From Verrucomicrobium sp. BvORR034 (GTDB lineage: Bacteria; Verrucomicrobiota; Verrucomicrobiia; Verrucomicrobiales; Verrucomicrobiaceae): a stretch of DNA of 64,000 bases. The translations under genes were made by a program, and so were the position numbers. Location of the stretch: contig NZ_BATQ01000182.1 of the NCBI RefSeq assembly GCF_000739635.1, positions 1-64,000 on the forward strand, read 5' to 3'. The notes below the pieces were generated by a model. The model was not told the DNA's origin and searched no databases. It saw nothing but the letters and a program-made list of their open reading frames with translations. Positions 56,901-64,000 of this stretch are shown here, in pieces; position 1 is the stretch's first letter, and each line of letters starts with the position of its first letter.

Positions 56901-57372
56901 GCTACTCACCAACAAGGAGCCGCGCAAGCTGGTGAGGTGGCTCTTTGCCCTCCTCTTCGTCGGCACCTTCCTGGGCGGCATTCTGGCCAACAAGTTCCTG
57001 ACCGGTCGCCTGCGCGATGTGCCCCTGCCCCTGGCCGTCCTGCCAGACAGCCTGCTCAGCGGCGACTACAAGGGCGTGAACGTGGGCCCCATCCCGCGCG
57101 GCACCCCGGTGGACCTCCTCATGAACCTGGATCCGGAGAAGAAGAGCAAGCTCCCGGCCGCCATCCTGGGGTTGGTACGCGCCACGGTGGACATCAGGAA
57201 ACAACACCTGACCGGGGACGACGCCTACAAGGTCTTCAGCGAGAAAGCCCTGCCCGGCCTCGTGGAGGCGAGCAAGTGCCCGGACTACGTGCTGGATCGC
57301 GGCCACTTGTTTGGGGAGCAGCTCAAGCCCGACGAGAAAGAGGCGCTCATCGAGTTCCTCAAGACCCTCTGA
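53938..57372 (+). CDS. Exported dihaem c-type cytochrome (RoxA/peroxidase-like) with C-terminal membrane region
   Basis: A 1144-residue protein; the start at 53938 gives a signal sequence (LAVTLVSTLLFCAVSAPLAA). Two haem c sites are visible: CGFCH at 368-372 and CSICH at 636-640. An EF-hand-like Ca2+ loop, DVNRDGKVDDKE, lies near residue 145. The late segment PASLISVWSTAPYFHNNALG resembles the PPSLxxVWATAPYLHNGS motif of dihaem peroxidases and rubber or fatty-acid oxygenases (RoxA type). From about residue 893 there are four to five membrane segments (LLSFWLWVILGLLFLAGLFW and following) and a C-terminal soluble tail. It is 51 nt upstream of the GMC-patatin gene. Enzymatic role inferred, not proven. 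Confidence 0.8.
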   Translation: MMMKVPTSIRIPGSSCPPQARPGRSALHPLAVTLVSTLLFCAVSAPLAAHDAGTGGTTSSGKSGGSPYGGPYNPESGGVPPMIAELRKAIDPNEAVDEALGGKTIRGTPVYPRTAECFPAEQRDVFWQMDWVADPTSGVLKPLDYDVNRDGKVDDKERNAIRGRNTWLLWGGGNDTFWGWLQEQGYGITDFLVLMDSRQRNNRFKSAGMINQPGFRGAGPDERILGLYIDRPDGDKALLRPKTYNAENEETTDAQGRAVNPPVGLPKPPSSHRGTDLFKPGDPDLYYKVQAMMPRDGLDYTVYGYPSGIFGLRLMLNPDFFGDTDDAERARAYWKERVESSTHSNFYTDPKINKDLNLIRPFRVSMSCGFCHVAPHPLNPPADVENPKWENLSSVIGGQYWEAQPITANLLPRNNFLHHFLASQPPGTIDTSLVSTDQLNNTNVINAVFDLPARIARAKVKPPEKQSPTNLLMQSLEDGEPARYTLDPPPAGKDMRHFPMVLFPGEDSCGVFAALARVPLNIGVFSEQWARCDNPVIGFTKQRPFSIATNRTNSVYWNVNEKYRVGYMADFFLLGASGTVPKSTAPMKLKDAGPQWLPDGAATLDGAGKAVTEGTKHLSTDAGLLSKGRRVFLNNCSICHSSKQPDGFDLRFAEDWESKPVPKLDEPAVYTLPSRYGEWEAFRASPMMADFRARMQALAGDGPATPDAEDAFIKDNFLSNELRVPVTLVGTNSARAMATNAIRGNVWDNFSSESFKNLPSVGDIYFYNVATKTPDDRYNDGREKGGPGYYRPASLISVWSTAPYFHNNALGLYNQDPSVKGRMEAFDDGIRKLLWNEKRPTYTTYGDGKALYVPPGDLRRDGGPYKEDPGYIYRLPNDTMVEFAPSFTEPLITGVAGKFAFRLLSFWLWVILGLLFLAGLFWGRARHAGILVILVAVLIAGVLAGTGLGGMGGTVPGALMMAASGMLEMAHWLWWLAVVAVAAVGLWLLLTNKEPRKLVRWLFALLFVGTFLGGILANKFLTGRLRDVPLPLAVLPDSLLSGDYKGVNVGPIPRGTPVDLLMNLDPEKKSKLPAAILGLVRATVDIRKQHLTGDDAYKVFSEKALPGLVEASKCPDYVLDRGHLFGEQLKPDEKEALIEFLKTL

Positions 57373-57423
57373 CCTCATTCCTCCAGATCCCGTCATCTCA
57401 TCTCACCTCACGTCACGCCCCGC

Positions 57424-60400
57424 ATGAGCCAGGAACTCCTTCAACAGGCACAAAGTCCCACCGACACCCCGTTTGACTACATCATCGTCGGCTCCGGGGC
57501 CGGCGGTGGGCCGCTAGCGTCCCGTCTGGCGCTGGCGGGCAAGCGGGTGCTGGTGCTGGAGGCGGGGCGGGACCCGCTGGAGCACAAGTCCAGCGTCTTT
57601 CCCAATGCGGGACCCGGGGAGGTCAACCAGGTCCCGGGCTACCACGGGGCGGCCACCGAGGACCTGGAGATGAGCTGGCAGTTCTCCGTGCGGCACTATG
57701 CCGATGACGCCCGGCAGAAGCTGGATGACAAATACAACCGGCTGAACCAGCCGGTGCCCAACGGCCAGGCGGCTGCGGATGCCCCCGACGGCAAACCTGC
57801 GGACACGCCTTATCCGTATCACGACCGTTTCCTCGATCCCACCGGCTGGGACAAGAAGGGCAAGGGCGGCGTCTTCTACCCCCGGTCCGCCGGCCTGGGG
57901 GGCTGCACCGGGCACCACGCCATGATCATGGCCGCGCCCAACGACAAGGACTGGGAGTACATCGCCGAACTCACGGGGGACAACACCTGGCGGGCGGAGA
58001 ACATGCGGGGCTACTTCGCCCGGATGGAGCGCAACCTCTACCGCAAGGCGTATGACCAGTGGTTCCGCAAGCTGCTGGGCATCTTCTACAAGGGATACCA
58101 GTGGATCGTGCTCCAGTTCGACCCGCGCGCGGTGCTGGATGACGGCGGGCATGGCACCAAAGGTTGGCAGCCCACCAGTTTCATCGATCCCAACCTCGTC
58201 ACCGGAATCGCCCGGAAGGACCGGAACTTCTTCAACGTGCTCATCGGCACCGCGCTGGCCGTCCTGCACCAGGACAAGCCGCTCATCGGCATGCTGAAGC
58301 AGGCCCTGGTGAAGCTGCGCATCGTGCAGCACATCGATCCCAACGACTACAACACCCGCCGGACCAGCCCGGAGGGTGTTTTCCTCATTCCCACCGGCAT
58401 CGAGAGCAGCGATGCCATGGACTACAAGGGCCGATTCCTCCTAGGCCGCCGTGCTGGGGTGCGGGAGCTGCTCTTGAAAACGCAGGCGCGCTTCCCCGAA
58501 CGTCTCGTGATTGACCAGGGCGTGCACGTGACCAAGGTGCTCTTTGAACAAGCGGAGGGCGAAGCCCCCCGGGCTGTGGGCGTGGAGCTGGCCCGCGGCG
58601 ACTACCTCTATGAAGCCAGCCCCCTGCAGACCAAGGGCAACGCCCCGGGCGAACGCACCCGCTACTTCGCCGCACGGGAGGTCATCCTCTGCGGCGGGGC
58701 CTTCAATACCCCGCAGCTCCTGACCCTCAGCGGTATCGGCAATGAGCAGGATGTCAATGCGATCAAAGCCGGCCAGAAAGGCGGCAAAAACGCACTTCCC
58801 ACCCCGGCGCTGACGGGGATCGACGGTCAGCCCCTCAAGAAACCGGGCAGTGCGGAAAATACCGGGTTCATCCATCTCCCCGGCGTGGGCCGAAATCTGC
58901 AGGACCGGTACGAGGTCACCATCGTGAGCGAGGTGGCGGAGGACTTCTCCACCCTGAACGGACTCTCCTTCACTCCCGGCGATGACAACGACCCGGCCCG
59001 TCTCCAATGGCTCAAGGACAAGAGCGGTCTCTACCGCACCAATGGCGGGGCGGTGGCCGTGCTGCGCCGCTCCAAGGTGGTGCAGGAGGCGGAGGAACCA
59101 GAGCCGGACCTCTTCACCTTCGGGGCACCTGCCGCCTTCCGCGGGTACTACTGGGGCTGGTCACGGGAGCTCTTCCGGCCCACCCTCGGTGCCGCCAAAG
59201 ACCAGCGCAACATCTGGTCCTGGGTGATCCTGAAAGGCTACACCCGGAACAATGACGGCTACGTCAAGGTGCGTTCCTTGAACCCGTTCGACGCTCCGGA
59301 AATCTGCTTTGACTCCTACAACGAAAAGGCGCGGGAACTGCAGAACCGGATGAAAGCCTACCAGGCCACCGGACTGCCCATCCCGCCCGCGCTGCTGGTG
59401 CAGCAGGAGTCCATCGACTTCAACCTCAAGGAAAGCGAGCGCGATCTGGAGGCCATCGTGGATGCAGTGAAGTTCATGCGGGACATCAACCGCCGCAGCC
59501 CGCGCGAGTTCGTCCACGAGATCCAGCCGGGTCTGGACAAGGAGGACGGCTCCAATGCGCTGCGGGAGTGGATCCAAACACAGTCCTGGGGCCACCATGC
59601 CTCCTGCACCTGCCGTATCGGGGCAGATGCCTGGCAGGCGGACCCCACCAAGCTCGTGGACAAGGAGGCAGTGCTGGACAGCCACTTCCGCGTGCACGGC
59701 GTGCAGGGCCTGCGCATCGTCGATGCCTCAGTCTTCCCGCGCATCCCGGGTTATTTCATCCTCACTCCCATCTTCATGATGAGCGAGAAGGCAGCAGACA
59801 CCATCCTCGCGGAGGAGGATCGCGCGAGCTATCCCGCCATCGTGGAGGATCGTGAGGCCCGCGCCATCCTGGGCCGCCGCAACAAGGCCTATCCAGGCCA
59901 GCCATCGGTGCCTGTGCCCGCCAATGCCCTGGAATCAGGCAACCCGGCCAACGATGAGATGCCGGCAGTGCGGCACTCTTTGATCAAGCTGCCCAAGGAT
60001 TCGGTGGGCCTGGCTTTCTCCGGCGGCGGCATCCGTAGCGCCACCTTCTGCCTGGGCGTGCTGCAGGCCCTGGCGGCACGCAACCGGGTGCGGAATCTGG
60101 ACTTCCTCTCCACGGTGTCCGGCGGGGGCTTTGTGGGTAGTTTCCTTGGACGGCTCTTCACCCGTCCCACCGTTAATGCCCCACCTCCGGGCGAGACCGC
60201 ACCGGCAGATCCCTGCGGCGCCGTGCAGGATGTGCTGAAGAACACGTCATCTCCCCCGCTCTGGTGGCTGCGCACGAATGCCAACTACATCTTTGCCACC
60301 GGGGGTGAGGATCTGCGGCTTAACCTGGCTGTCTTCTGGCGCAACATTTTCACCGTTCACCTGGTGGTGGGCTCTCTGCTCTTTGGCCTCTTTGGCCTGG

Positions 60401-62568
60401 CCGCACTCGTGACCAAGAAATTTGGACTGCCCAACGGGCCATTCGTCCTGGTCGGCCAGCTTTCCCCTTGGTGGATCCTGCCCGCGCTGGCCCTGGCTCT
60501 GGGTGTGCTGCCGGGCACCCTGGCGTACTGGCTGGCTCCAAAGGGGGGCTCCACGCGACCTTATTCACCCTACGGCCTCTTCGCCTGGCTGGTGCTGCTC
60601 ACTGGCTCAGTCGCCGCATTGACCAGCCCGGAATCCCTCCCCTACGGTGCGGGTGCAGGAGCGATTCTGCTTCTCGCATGGCTATGGCAGGAGGTGGCCC
60701 GCTGGGGCGCCACCCGCGGTCTTCCTGCGAAGGTCGCCCCCCGTATCTTGGGCACGATTGTGCGCAACCGGCTGAGCCTGGCGCTCGGGGAAGTGGCGAT
60801 CATTTTTGCCGCACTCACCGGATGGGCGCTGCTGGATACAGTGGCCCGGCTCGCGGCAGAGCAGACGGTGACCGTGCTGTTTGTGGGCATCATGGCGGCG
60901 GTGGGCCCCGGCCTTCCCATCTTGCGCTGGTTGGGCATGAAGGCCCTTCAACAGGTCAGCGAGGCCGGACGTGAAGGCTTGTCGCTGGCCCGTCTCTCGA
61001 AGCTCTTCGGCATTCCCCTGGCGGTCATTCTTGTCTTCATGGTGGACCTGCTCGCCCATGAGCTGGTCATGGCAGATTCCGGCATGTGGGGGGTGGGATC
61101 CATCGTCCTGGCGCTCATCTTCTCCTTTGTCATCGGCAGGGCATTTGATTTCCTGAACCTCTCCTCCCTCCACACTGCCTACGCCGCCCGGCTCACCCGC
61201 ACATTCCTGGGAGCCTCCAATGAGGAGCGGGTGTACGGGGGCACCGCGGACGACGCCACGGATGTGAAACAGGCTCATCCCATGGATGATGTGCCCTTTG
61301 ACCTGTATCACCCCGAGCGCTCCGGAGGACCGCTGCACCTCATCAATGTGTGTCTGAATGAGACAGTGGACCTGGCATCGGATCGCAATGTGCCAAGCCG
61401 CAAGGGCCTGCCCATGTGCATCAACCCCGAAGGGGTGAGCGTGGGGCGGAGATACTTCGCCGAATGGACGCACCCTGACTCCTGGCCCAAGTGGCAGAAG
61501 CGTCGGCGCTGGCTGGAGGGCCTGGATAGCGATGATGCCAATGCAGTGGGCAAGCGGCGCAAGGTCGCCCTGCGCGCTTTCCCAGTAGGCAGCAATCCCA
61601 ATGCCTTCCACGTGCTGGCCAGCAAGGAAAGCGACAGCGCTGAGGTGGAGCCGCTGACACTGGGAGCCTGGACTGCCGTCTCCGGTGCCGCGTTCTCGAC
61701 CGGCTCCGGTCGCAGTACCACGTTCACCATGTCCCTCTTCCTGGGTCTGCTCAATGTGAGGCTGGGCTACTGGTGGGACTCCGGCATCCTGGCCAGCGAA
61801 CGGCCCGGCCGCTTCCCTGACACCCTCTGGCGGCGCATCAAGCGGCTCCCAGTTTCCTTGTACCGCATGCAGAGCATGCTGCTCTCCGAGTGGCGCGGCC
61901 GTTTCCACGGAGCTTCGCGCTGGTTCTGGTACTTGAGCGATGGTGGTCACTTTGACGTGACCGGGTTGTATGAGCTCGTCCGCCGGCGTCTGCCCTTCAT
62001 GCTCATGGTGGACGGCGGGGAGGACCCCAAATACCAATGGACGGATCTCGCGGAACTCACACGGACGGTGCGCACAGATTTCGGCGCGCAAGTCGAGTGG
62101 CTGGAGCCAAATCGCGATGCCTCCTGTCCCCTGCGGCCGGCTGGCAATGGCTCACCCGGAGAAGCCGGCCAGGCGATGGTGCCGGACCCCTGGGACGTGT
62201 GGGAAGACGCCGCCATCAGGCTGCCTCAACCTGCCGGAGTCGAAGGCTCGCCGCCCCTCCCGTCTGAGATTGTCCGTGCCTGGATCGATCCGGAAAGGCT
62301 GGGTGGCATCCGCGAACTGCAGCGCGGCAGTTCCCGGCACGCGGCGCTCGCGCGGGTGACCTATGCCTCCGCACCAGGGGTGGTGTCATGGCTCGTCGTC
62401 ATCAAGCCCGGCGTGGGCGGCACCTTGACGGAGGACATCCGGAACTACGGCGACCGCTACCCGGACTTTCCGCAGCAGTCCACCTTTGACCAGTTCTTCG
62501 ACGATCCGCAGTGGGAGAGCTACCGGGCCCTTGGCCAGCAGGTGGCACTTCAGGTGTTGCGGTCTTGA
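57424..62568 (+). CDS. GMC oxidoreductase - patatin-like lipase fusion
   Basis: A 1714-residue protein with one continuous frame. Residues 1-800 are a GMC flavoprotein: FAD site FDYIIVGSGAGGGPLASRLA, and the C-terminal signature WGHHASCTCRIGADAW plus VHGVQGLRIVDASVFPRIPG and TPIFMMSEKAADTI. A 55-residue linker leads to a patatin domain starting near 858: VGLAFSGGGIRSATFCLGVL (oxyanion loop), FLSTVSGGGFVGSF (nucleophile Ser, with Thr where Gly is usual in GxSxG) and YLSDGGHFDVTGLYEL near 1500 (catalytic Asp in DGG). Between them, about 970-1240, lie several membrane segments. It probably frees a lipid and oxidises an alcohol on it, passing electrons to the adjacent cytochrome; this is inferred. 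Confidence 0.85.
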   Translation: MSQELLQQAQSPTDTPFDYIIVGSGAGGGPLASRLALAGKRVLVLEAGRDPLEHKSSVFPNAGPGEVNQVPGYHGAATEDLEMSWQFSVRHYADDARQKLDDKYNRLNQPVPNGQAAADAPDGKPADTPYPYHDRFLDPTGWDKKGKGGVFYPRSAGLGGCTGHHAMIMAAPNDKDWEYIAELTGDNTWRAENMRGYFARMERNLYRKAYDQWFRKLLGIFYKGYQWIVLQFDPRAVLDDGGHGTKGWQPTSFIDPNLVTGIARKDRNFFNVLIGTALAVLHQDKPLIGMLKQALVKLRIVQHIDPNDYNTRRTSPEGVFLIPTGIESSDAMDYKGRFLLGRRAGVRELLLKTQARFPERLVIDQGVHVTKVLFEQAEGEAPRAVGVELARGDYLYEASPLQTKGNAPGERTRYFAAREVILCGGAFNTPQLLTLSGIGNEQDVNAIKAGQKGGKNALPTPALTGIDGQPLKKPGSAENTGFIHLPGVGRNLQDRYEVTIVSEVAEDFSTLNGLSFTPGDDNDPARLQWLKDKSGLYRTNGGAVAVLRRSKVVQEAEEPEPDLFTFGAPAAFRGYYWGWSRELFRPTLGAAKDQRNIWSWVILKGYTRNNDGYVKVRSLNPFDAPEICFDSYNEKARELQNRMKAYQATGLPIPPALLVQQESIDFNLKESERDLEAIVDAVKFMRDINRRSPREFVHEIQPGLDKEDGSNALREWIQTQSWGHHASCTCRIGADAWQADPTKLVDKEAVLDSHFRVHGVQGLRIVDASVFPRIPGYFILTPIFMMSEKAADTILAEEDRASYPAIVEDREARAILGRRNKAYPGQPSVPVPANALESGNPANDEMPAVRHSLIKLPKDSVGLAFSGGGIRSATFCLGVLQALAARNRVRNLDFLSTVSGGGFVGSFLGRLFTRPTVNAPPPGETAPADPCGAVQDVLKNTSSPPLWWLRTNANYIFATGGEDLRLNLAVFWRNIFTVHLVVGSLLFGLFGLAALVTKKFGLPNGPFVLVGQLSPWWILPALALALGVLPGTLAYWLAPKGGSTRPYSPYGLFAWLVLLTGSVAALTSPESLPYGAGAGAILLLAWLWQEVARWGATRGLPAKVAPRILGTIVRNRLSLALGEVAIIFAALTGWALLDTVARLAAEQTVTVLFVGIMAAVGPGLPILRWLGMKALQQVSEAGREGLSLARLSKLFGIPLAVILVFMVDLLAHELVMADSGMWGVGSIVLALIFSFVIGRAFDFLNLSSLHTAYAARLTRTFLGASNEERVYGGTADDATDVKQAHPMDDVPFDLYHPERSGGPLHLINVCLNETVDLASDRNVPSRKGLPMCINPEGVSVGRRYFAEWTHPDSWPKWQKRRRWLEGLDSDDANAVGKRRKVALRAFPVGSNPNAFHVLASKESDSAEVEPLTLGAWTAVSGAAFSTGSGRSTTFTMSLFLGLLNVRLGYWWDSGILASERPGRFPDTLWRRIKRLPVSLYRMQSMLLSEWRGRFHGASRWFWYLSDGGHFDVTGLYELVRRRLPFMLMVDGGEDPKYQWTDLAELTRTVRTDFGAQVEWLEPNRDASCPLRPAGNGSPGEAGQAMVPDPWDVWEDAAIRLPQPAGVEGSPPLPSEIVRAWIDPERLGGIRELQRGSSRHAALARVTYASAPGVVSWLVVIKPGVGGTLTEDIRNYGDRYPDFPQQSTFDQFFDDPQWESYRALGQQVALQVLRS

Positions 62569-62625
62569 ACCCCCTTTCCGCACCTCTTCCACCCTTCTTC
62601 GTTTCAGACCGAACCCTGCCTTCTC

Positions 62626-64000
62626 ATGACACCGCCCACCGGTTTCCGCCGCGCCGTCACCGCACTCATCGCGTTGTGCCTCCTCCCCACCTGGGAGCCG
62701 GTGCGCGCCTCGGACCATGCCGACCCGCTGGACCTCAATGCGCTGAACCCTCCCAAGGACGGCGAGCCGCGCATCACGGACCTCCACGTCTATCTGGACA
62801 AGGATCAAAACCCCGCCCTCCCGGAGGCGAAGAACCTCATCGTGAGCATCTGCGTCTTCCCCTCCATGGCCCGGCTGGAGGAGGTGCCCAAGGACCAGGT
62901 GGACGCCCAGAAGCAGAACCTGGTGATGGTGGGCACCCAGTTGTCTGCCATGAGCGGCGGCGATCCCGCAGCCCCGAAGTACAAGCACACGCAACCCCGG
63001 CCACTGAATCTGAAGAGCTACCGCTACAACATCTTCATGGACCTCAATGCGCAGCTCGGCTTCAGCTCTGTGGCTGACCGCGAGCGCTACGGAGCCACCA
63101 TCCTGCAGCCAGACGACATCTCCTCCGAGGTCGAGCTTGAGTTCACGCTGAACAATGACGGCAGCCTGGACCCGGCCAATTTCAGACTCACCGGCCTGCC
63201 CTCTGGCCGCCCCGTGGTGAATGCACCCTACCGGGACAAGGAGATCAACGTACGCACCGGGGTGTTCGACGATCCCTTCATCTTCCCGCGCTTCTTCCGG
63301 ACGAATATCATTGGCATCGTGGTGAGCATCCCGCTGGACCGGTTCGCGCCTCAACAACGGAACTTCCTCGTCTGGGCCACCACCACCAAGGACGGGAAAC
63401 AGATCGATCACGTGGGCCGCTCCCAGCGCACCCAGTTGCCCCGTTTCGACGGGCTCAACTTCCTGCCCCCCTCCAAGCATGTGGCCGATATCAACCGCCG
63501 CCACAACAACCCCACCATCCTGGAGGACTTCAACCGGACCTTCTTCTCCCCGCTCTTTGCCCGGCGACCCTATGATGCGATGCCGGACGTGCTCATCTTT
63601 TCCCGGAGCCAGCCCACCCGCTTTCCCAATGGTCGCGTGCTCTCGGATGACGTGGCGGCCCTCACAGCGATGGCGGGCGACACCCAGCTCTGGGAGGCCT
63701 CCTACACCGATGACAACCGCTACCCGCGCGTGACCATGAACGACGGAGAGTACCGCATCAATCCCGCCACGGGAGCCCCGCAGAGAAATCCCCAGGGGCA
63801 GCTGGAACAGTTTTCCCTGAAACCCTTTTCCAACGAGTTCCCCTACTTTGCCTCCCCGTGGCTGGTGGGGGAGAAGCCCGAGTACGCCCGCCCTCGCCTC
63901 GCCCGTCCCAACCTGACCAACAACACCTGGCGCATCTTCTGGCTCGTGGAGGTAGTGGGCCTGGTGGTATTGGGTGCCCTGCTCTTCTTTCTCGTACGTT
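62626..64000 (+). CDS. DUF4331-like exported membrane protein (3' end cut by window)
   Basis: At least 458 codons are visible with no stop before the window ends. The signal peptide is TALIALCLLPTWEPVRASDH. DUF4331-like features are ASDHADPLDLNA at the mature start, VRTGVFDDPFIFPRFFRTN, IVVSIPLDRFAP and FPNGRVLSDDVAAL. A final hydrophobic stretch, IFWLVEVVGLVVLGALLFFL, would anchor it in the membrane. The DUF4331 function is unknown. It follows the GMC-patatin gene by 57 nt, as part of the same apparent operon. Confidence 0.75.
   Translation, partial: MTPPTGFRRAVTALIALCLLPTWEPVRASDHADPLDLNALNPPKDGEPRITDLHVYLDKDQNPALPEAKNLIVSICVFPSMARLEEVPKDQVDAQKQNLVMVGTQLSAMSGGDPAAPKYKHTQPRPLNLKSYRYNIFMDLNAQLGFSSVADRERYGATILQPDDISSEVELEFTLNNDGSLDPANFRLTGLPSGRPVVNAPYRDKEINVRTGVFDDPFIFPRFFRTNIIGIVVSIPLDRFAPQQRNFLVWATTTKDGKQIDHVGRSQRTQLPRFDGLNFLPPSKHVADINRRHNNPTILEDFNRTFFSPLFARRPYDAMPDVLIFSRSQPTRFPNGRVLSDDVAALTAMAGDTQLWEASYTDDNRYPRVTMNDGEYRINPATGAPQRNPQGQLEQFSLKPFSNEFPYFASPWLVGEKPEYARPRLARPNLTNNTWRIFWLVEVVGLVVLGALLFFLVR

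Overview
The window is high-GC bacterial DNA that reads as a chromosome segment of a verrucomicrobium, probably of the Verrucomicrobium/Roseimicrobium/Prosthecobacter type. The main marker is a four-gene set of pilin-like proteins (46376-52628) that matches, from memory, the Verru_Chthon cassette A-D. Beside it lies a large autotransporter-repeat protein with a C-terminal PEP-CTERM sorting signal. The secreted DUF1080 and Gfo/Idh/MocA proteins and the palindrome-rich intergenic DNA fit the same group. No search was possible, so the taxonomic call is inference.

Layout. 1-531: palindrome-rich non-coding DNA. 590-4647 (minus): a catalytically dead HtrA-like protein, an intact HtrA-like protease and a secreted protein of unknown function. 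4824-12126 (minus): a compact housekeeping run, miaB - membrane protein - GT9 glycosyltransferase - adk - fmt - membrane glycosyltransferase. 12475-19388 (minus): the complete F1Fo ATP synthase operon atpBEFHAGDC, with a candidate CRP-type palindrome upstream and a terminator downstream. 19664-19735: tRNA-Val(UAC). 20086-22090: a secreted DUF1080 protein and a Gfo/Idh/MocA oxidoreductase. 22091-23768: a gene-free island full of hairpins, bounded by an inverted repeat of about 80 bp. 23769-25251: an FMN reductase and a NarL-type response regulator.

25445-41180 is an exopolysaccharide locus. It encodes a Wza-like lipoprotein, an outer-membrane beta-barrel, an initiating sugar transferase, a hexapeptide-repeat protein, several glycosyltransferases (one a two-domain fusion), a pyruvyl-transferase-like protein, Wzy-like and Wzx-like membrane proteins and a Wzc-like BY-kinase. 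A degenerate histidine kinase and a lone receiver protein sit among the glycosyltransferases. The plus and minus halves converge and overlap at their 3' ends (36362-36429). Together these genes could start, assemble, flip, polymerise and export a surface polysaccharide.

41334-52628 (minus): the PEP-CTERM repeat protein and the four pilin-like proteins, which probably form a surface or secretion module. No exosortase is visible in the window.

53938-64000 (plus) holds the most unusual block: (i) a large exported protein with two CxxCH haem sites and a C-terminal membrane region, (ii) a 1714-residue fusion of a GMC-type flavoprotein oxidoreductase with a membrane-embedded patatin-like lipase, and (iii) a DUF4331-like exported protein that runs off the window end. 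Co-orientation and close spacing of (i)-(iii) suggest one envelope oxidation system acting on lipid or another hydrophobic substrate. That function is a hypothesis.
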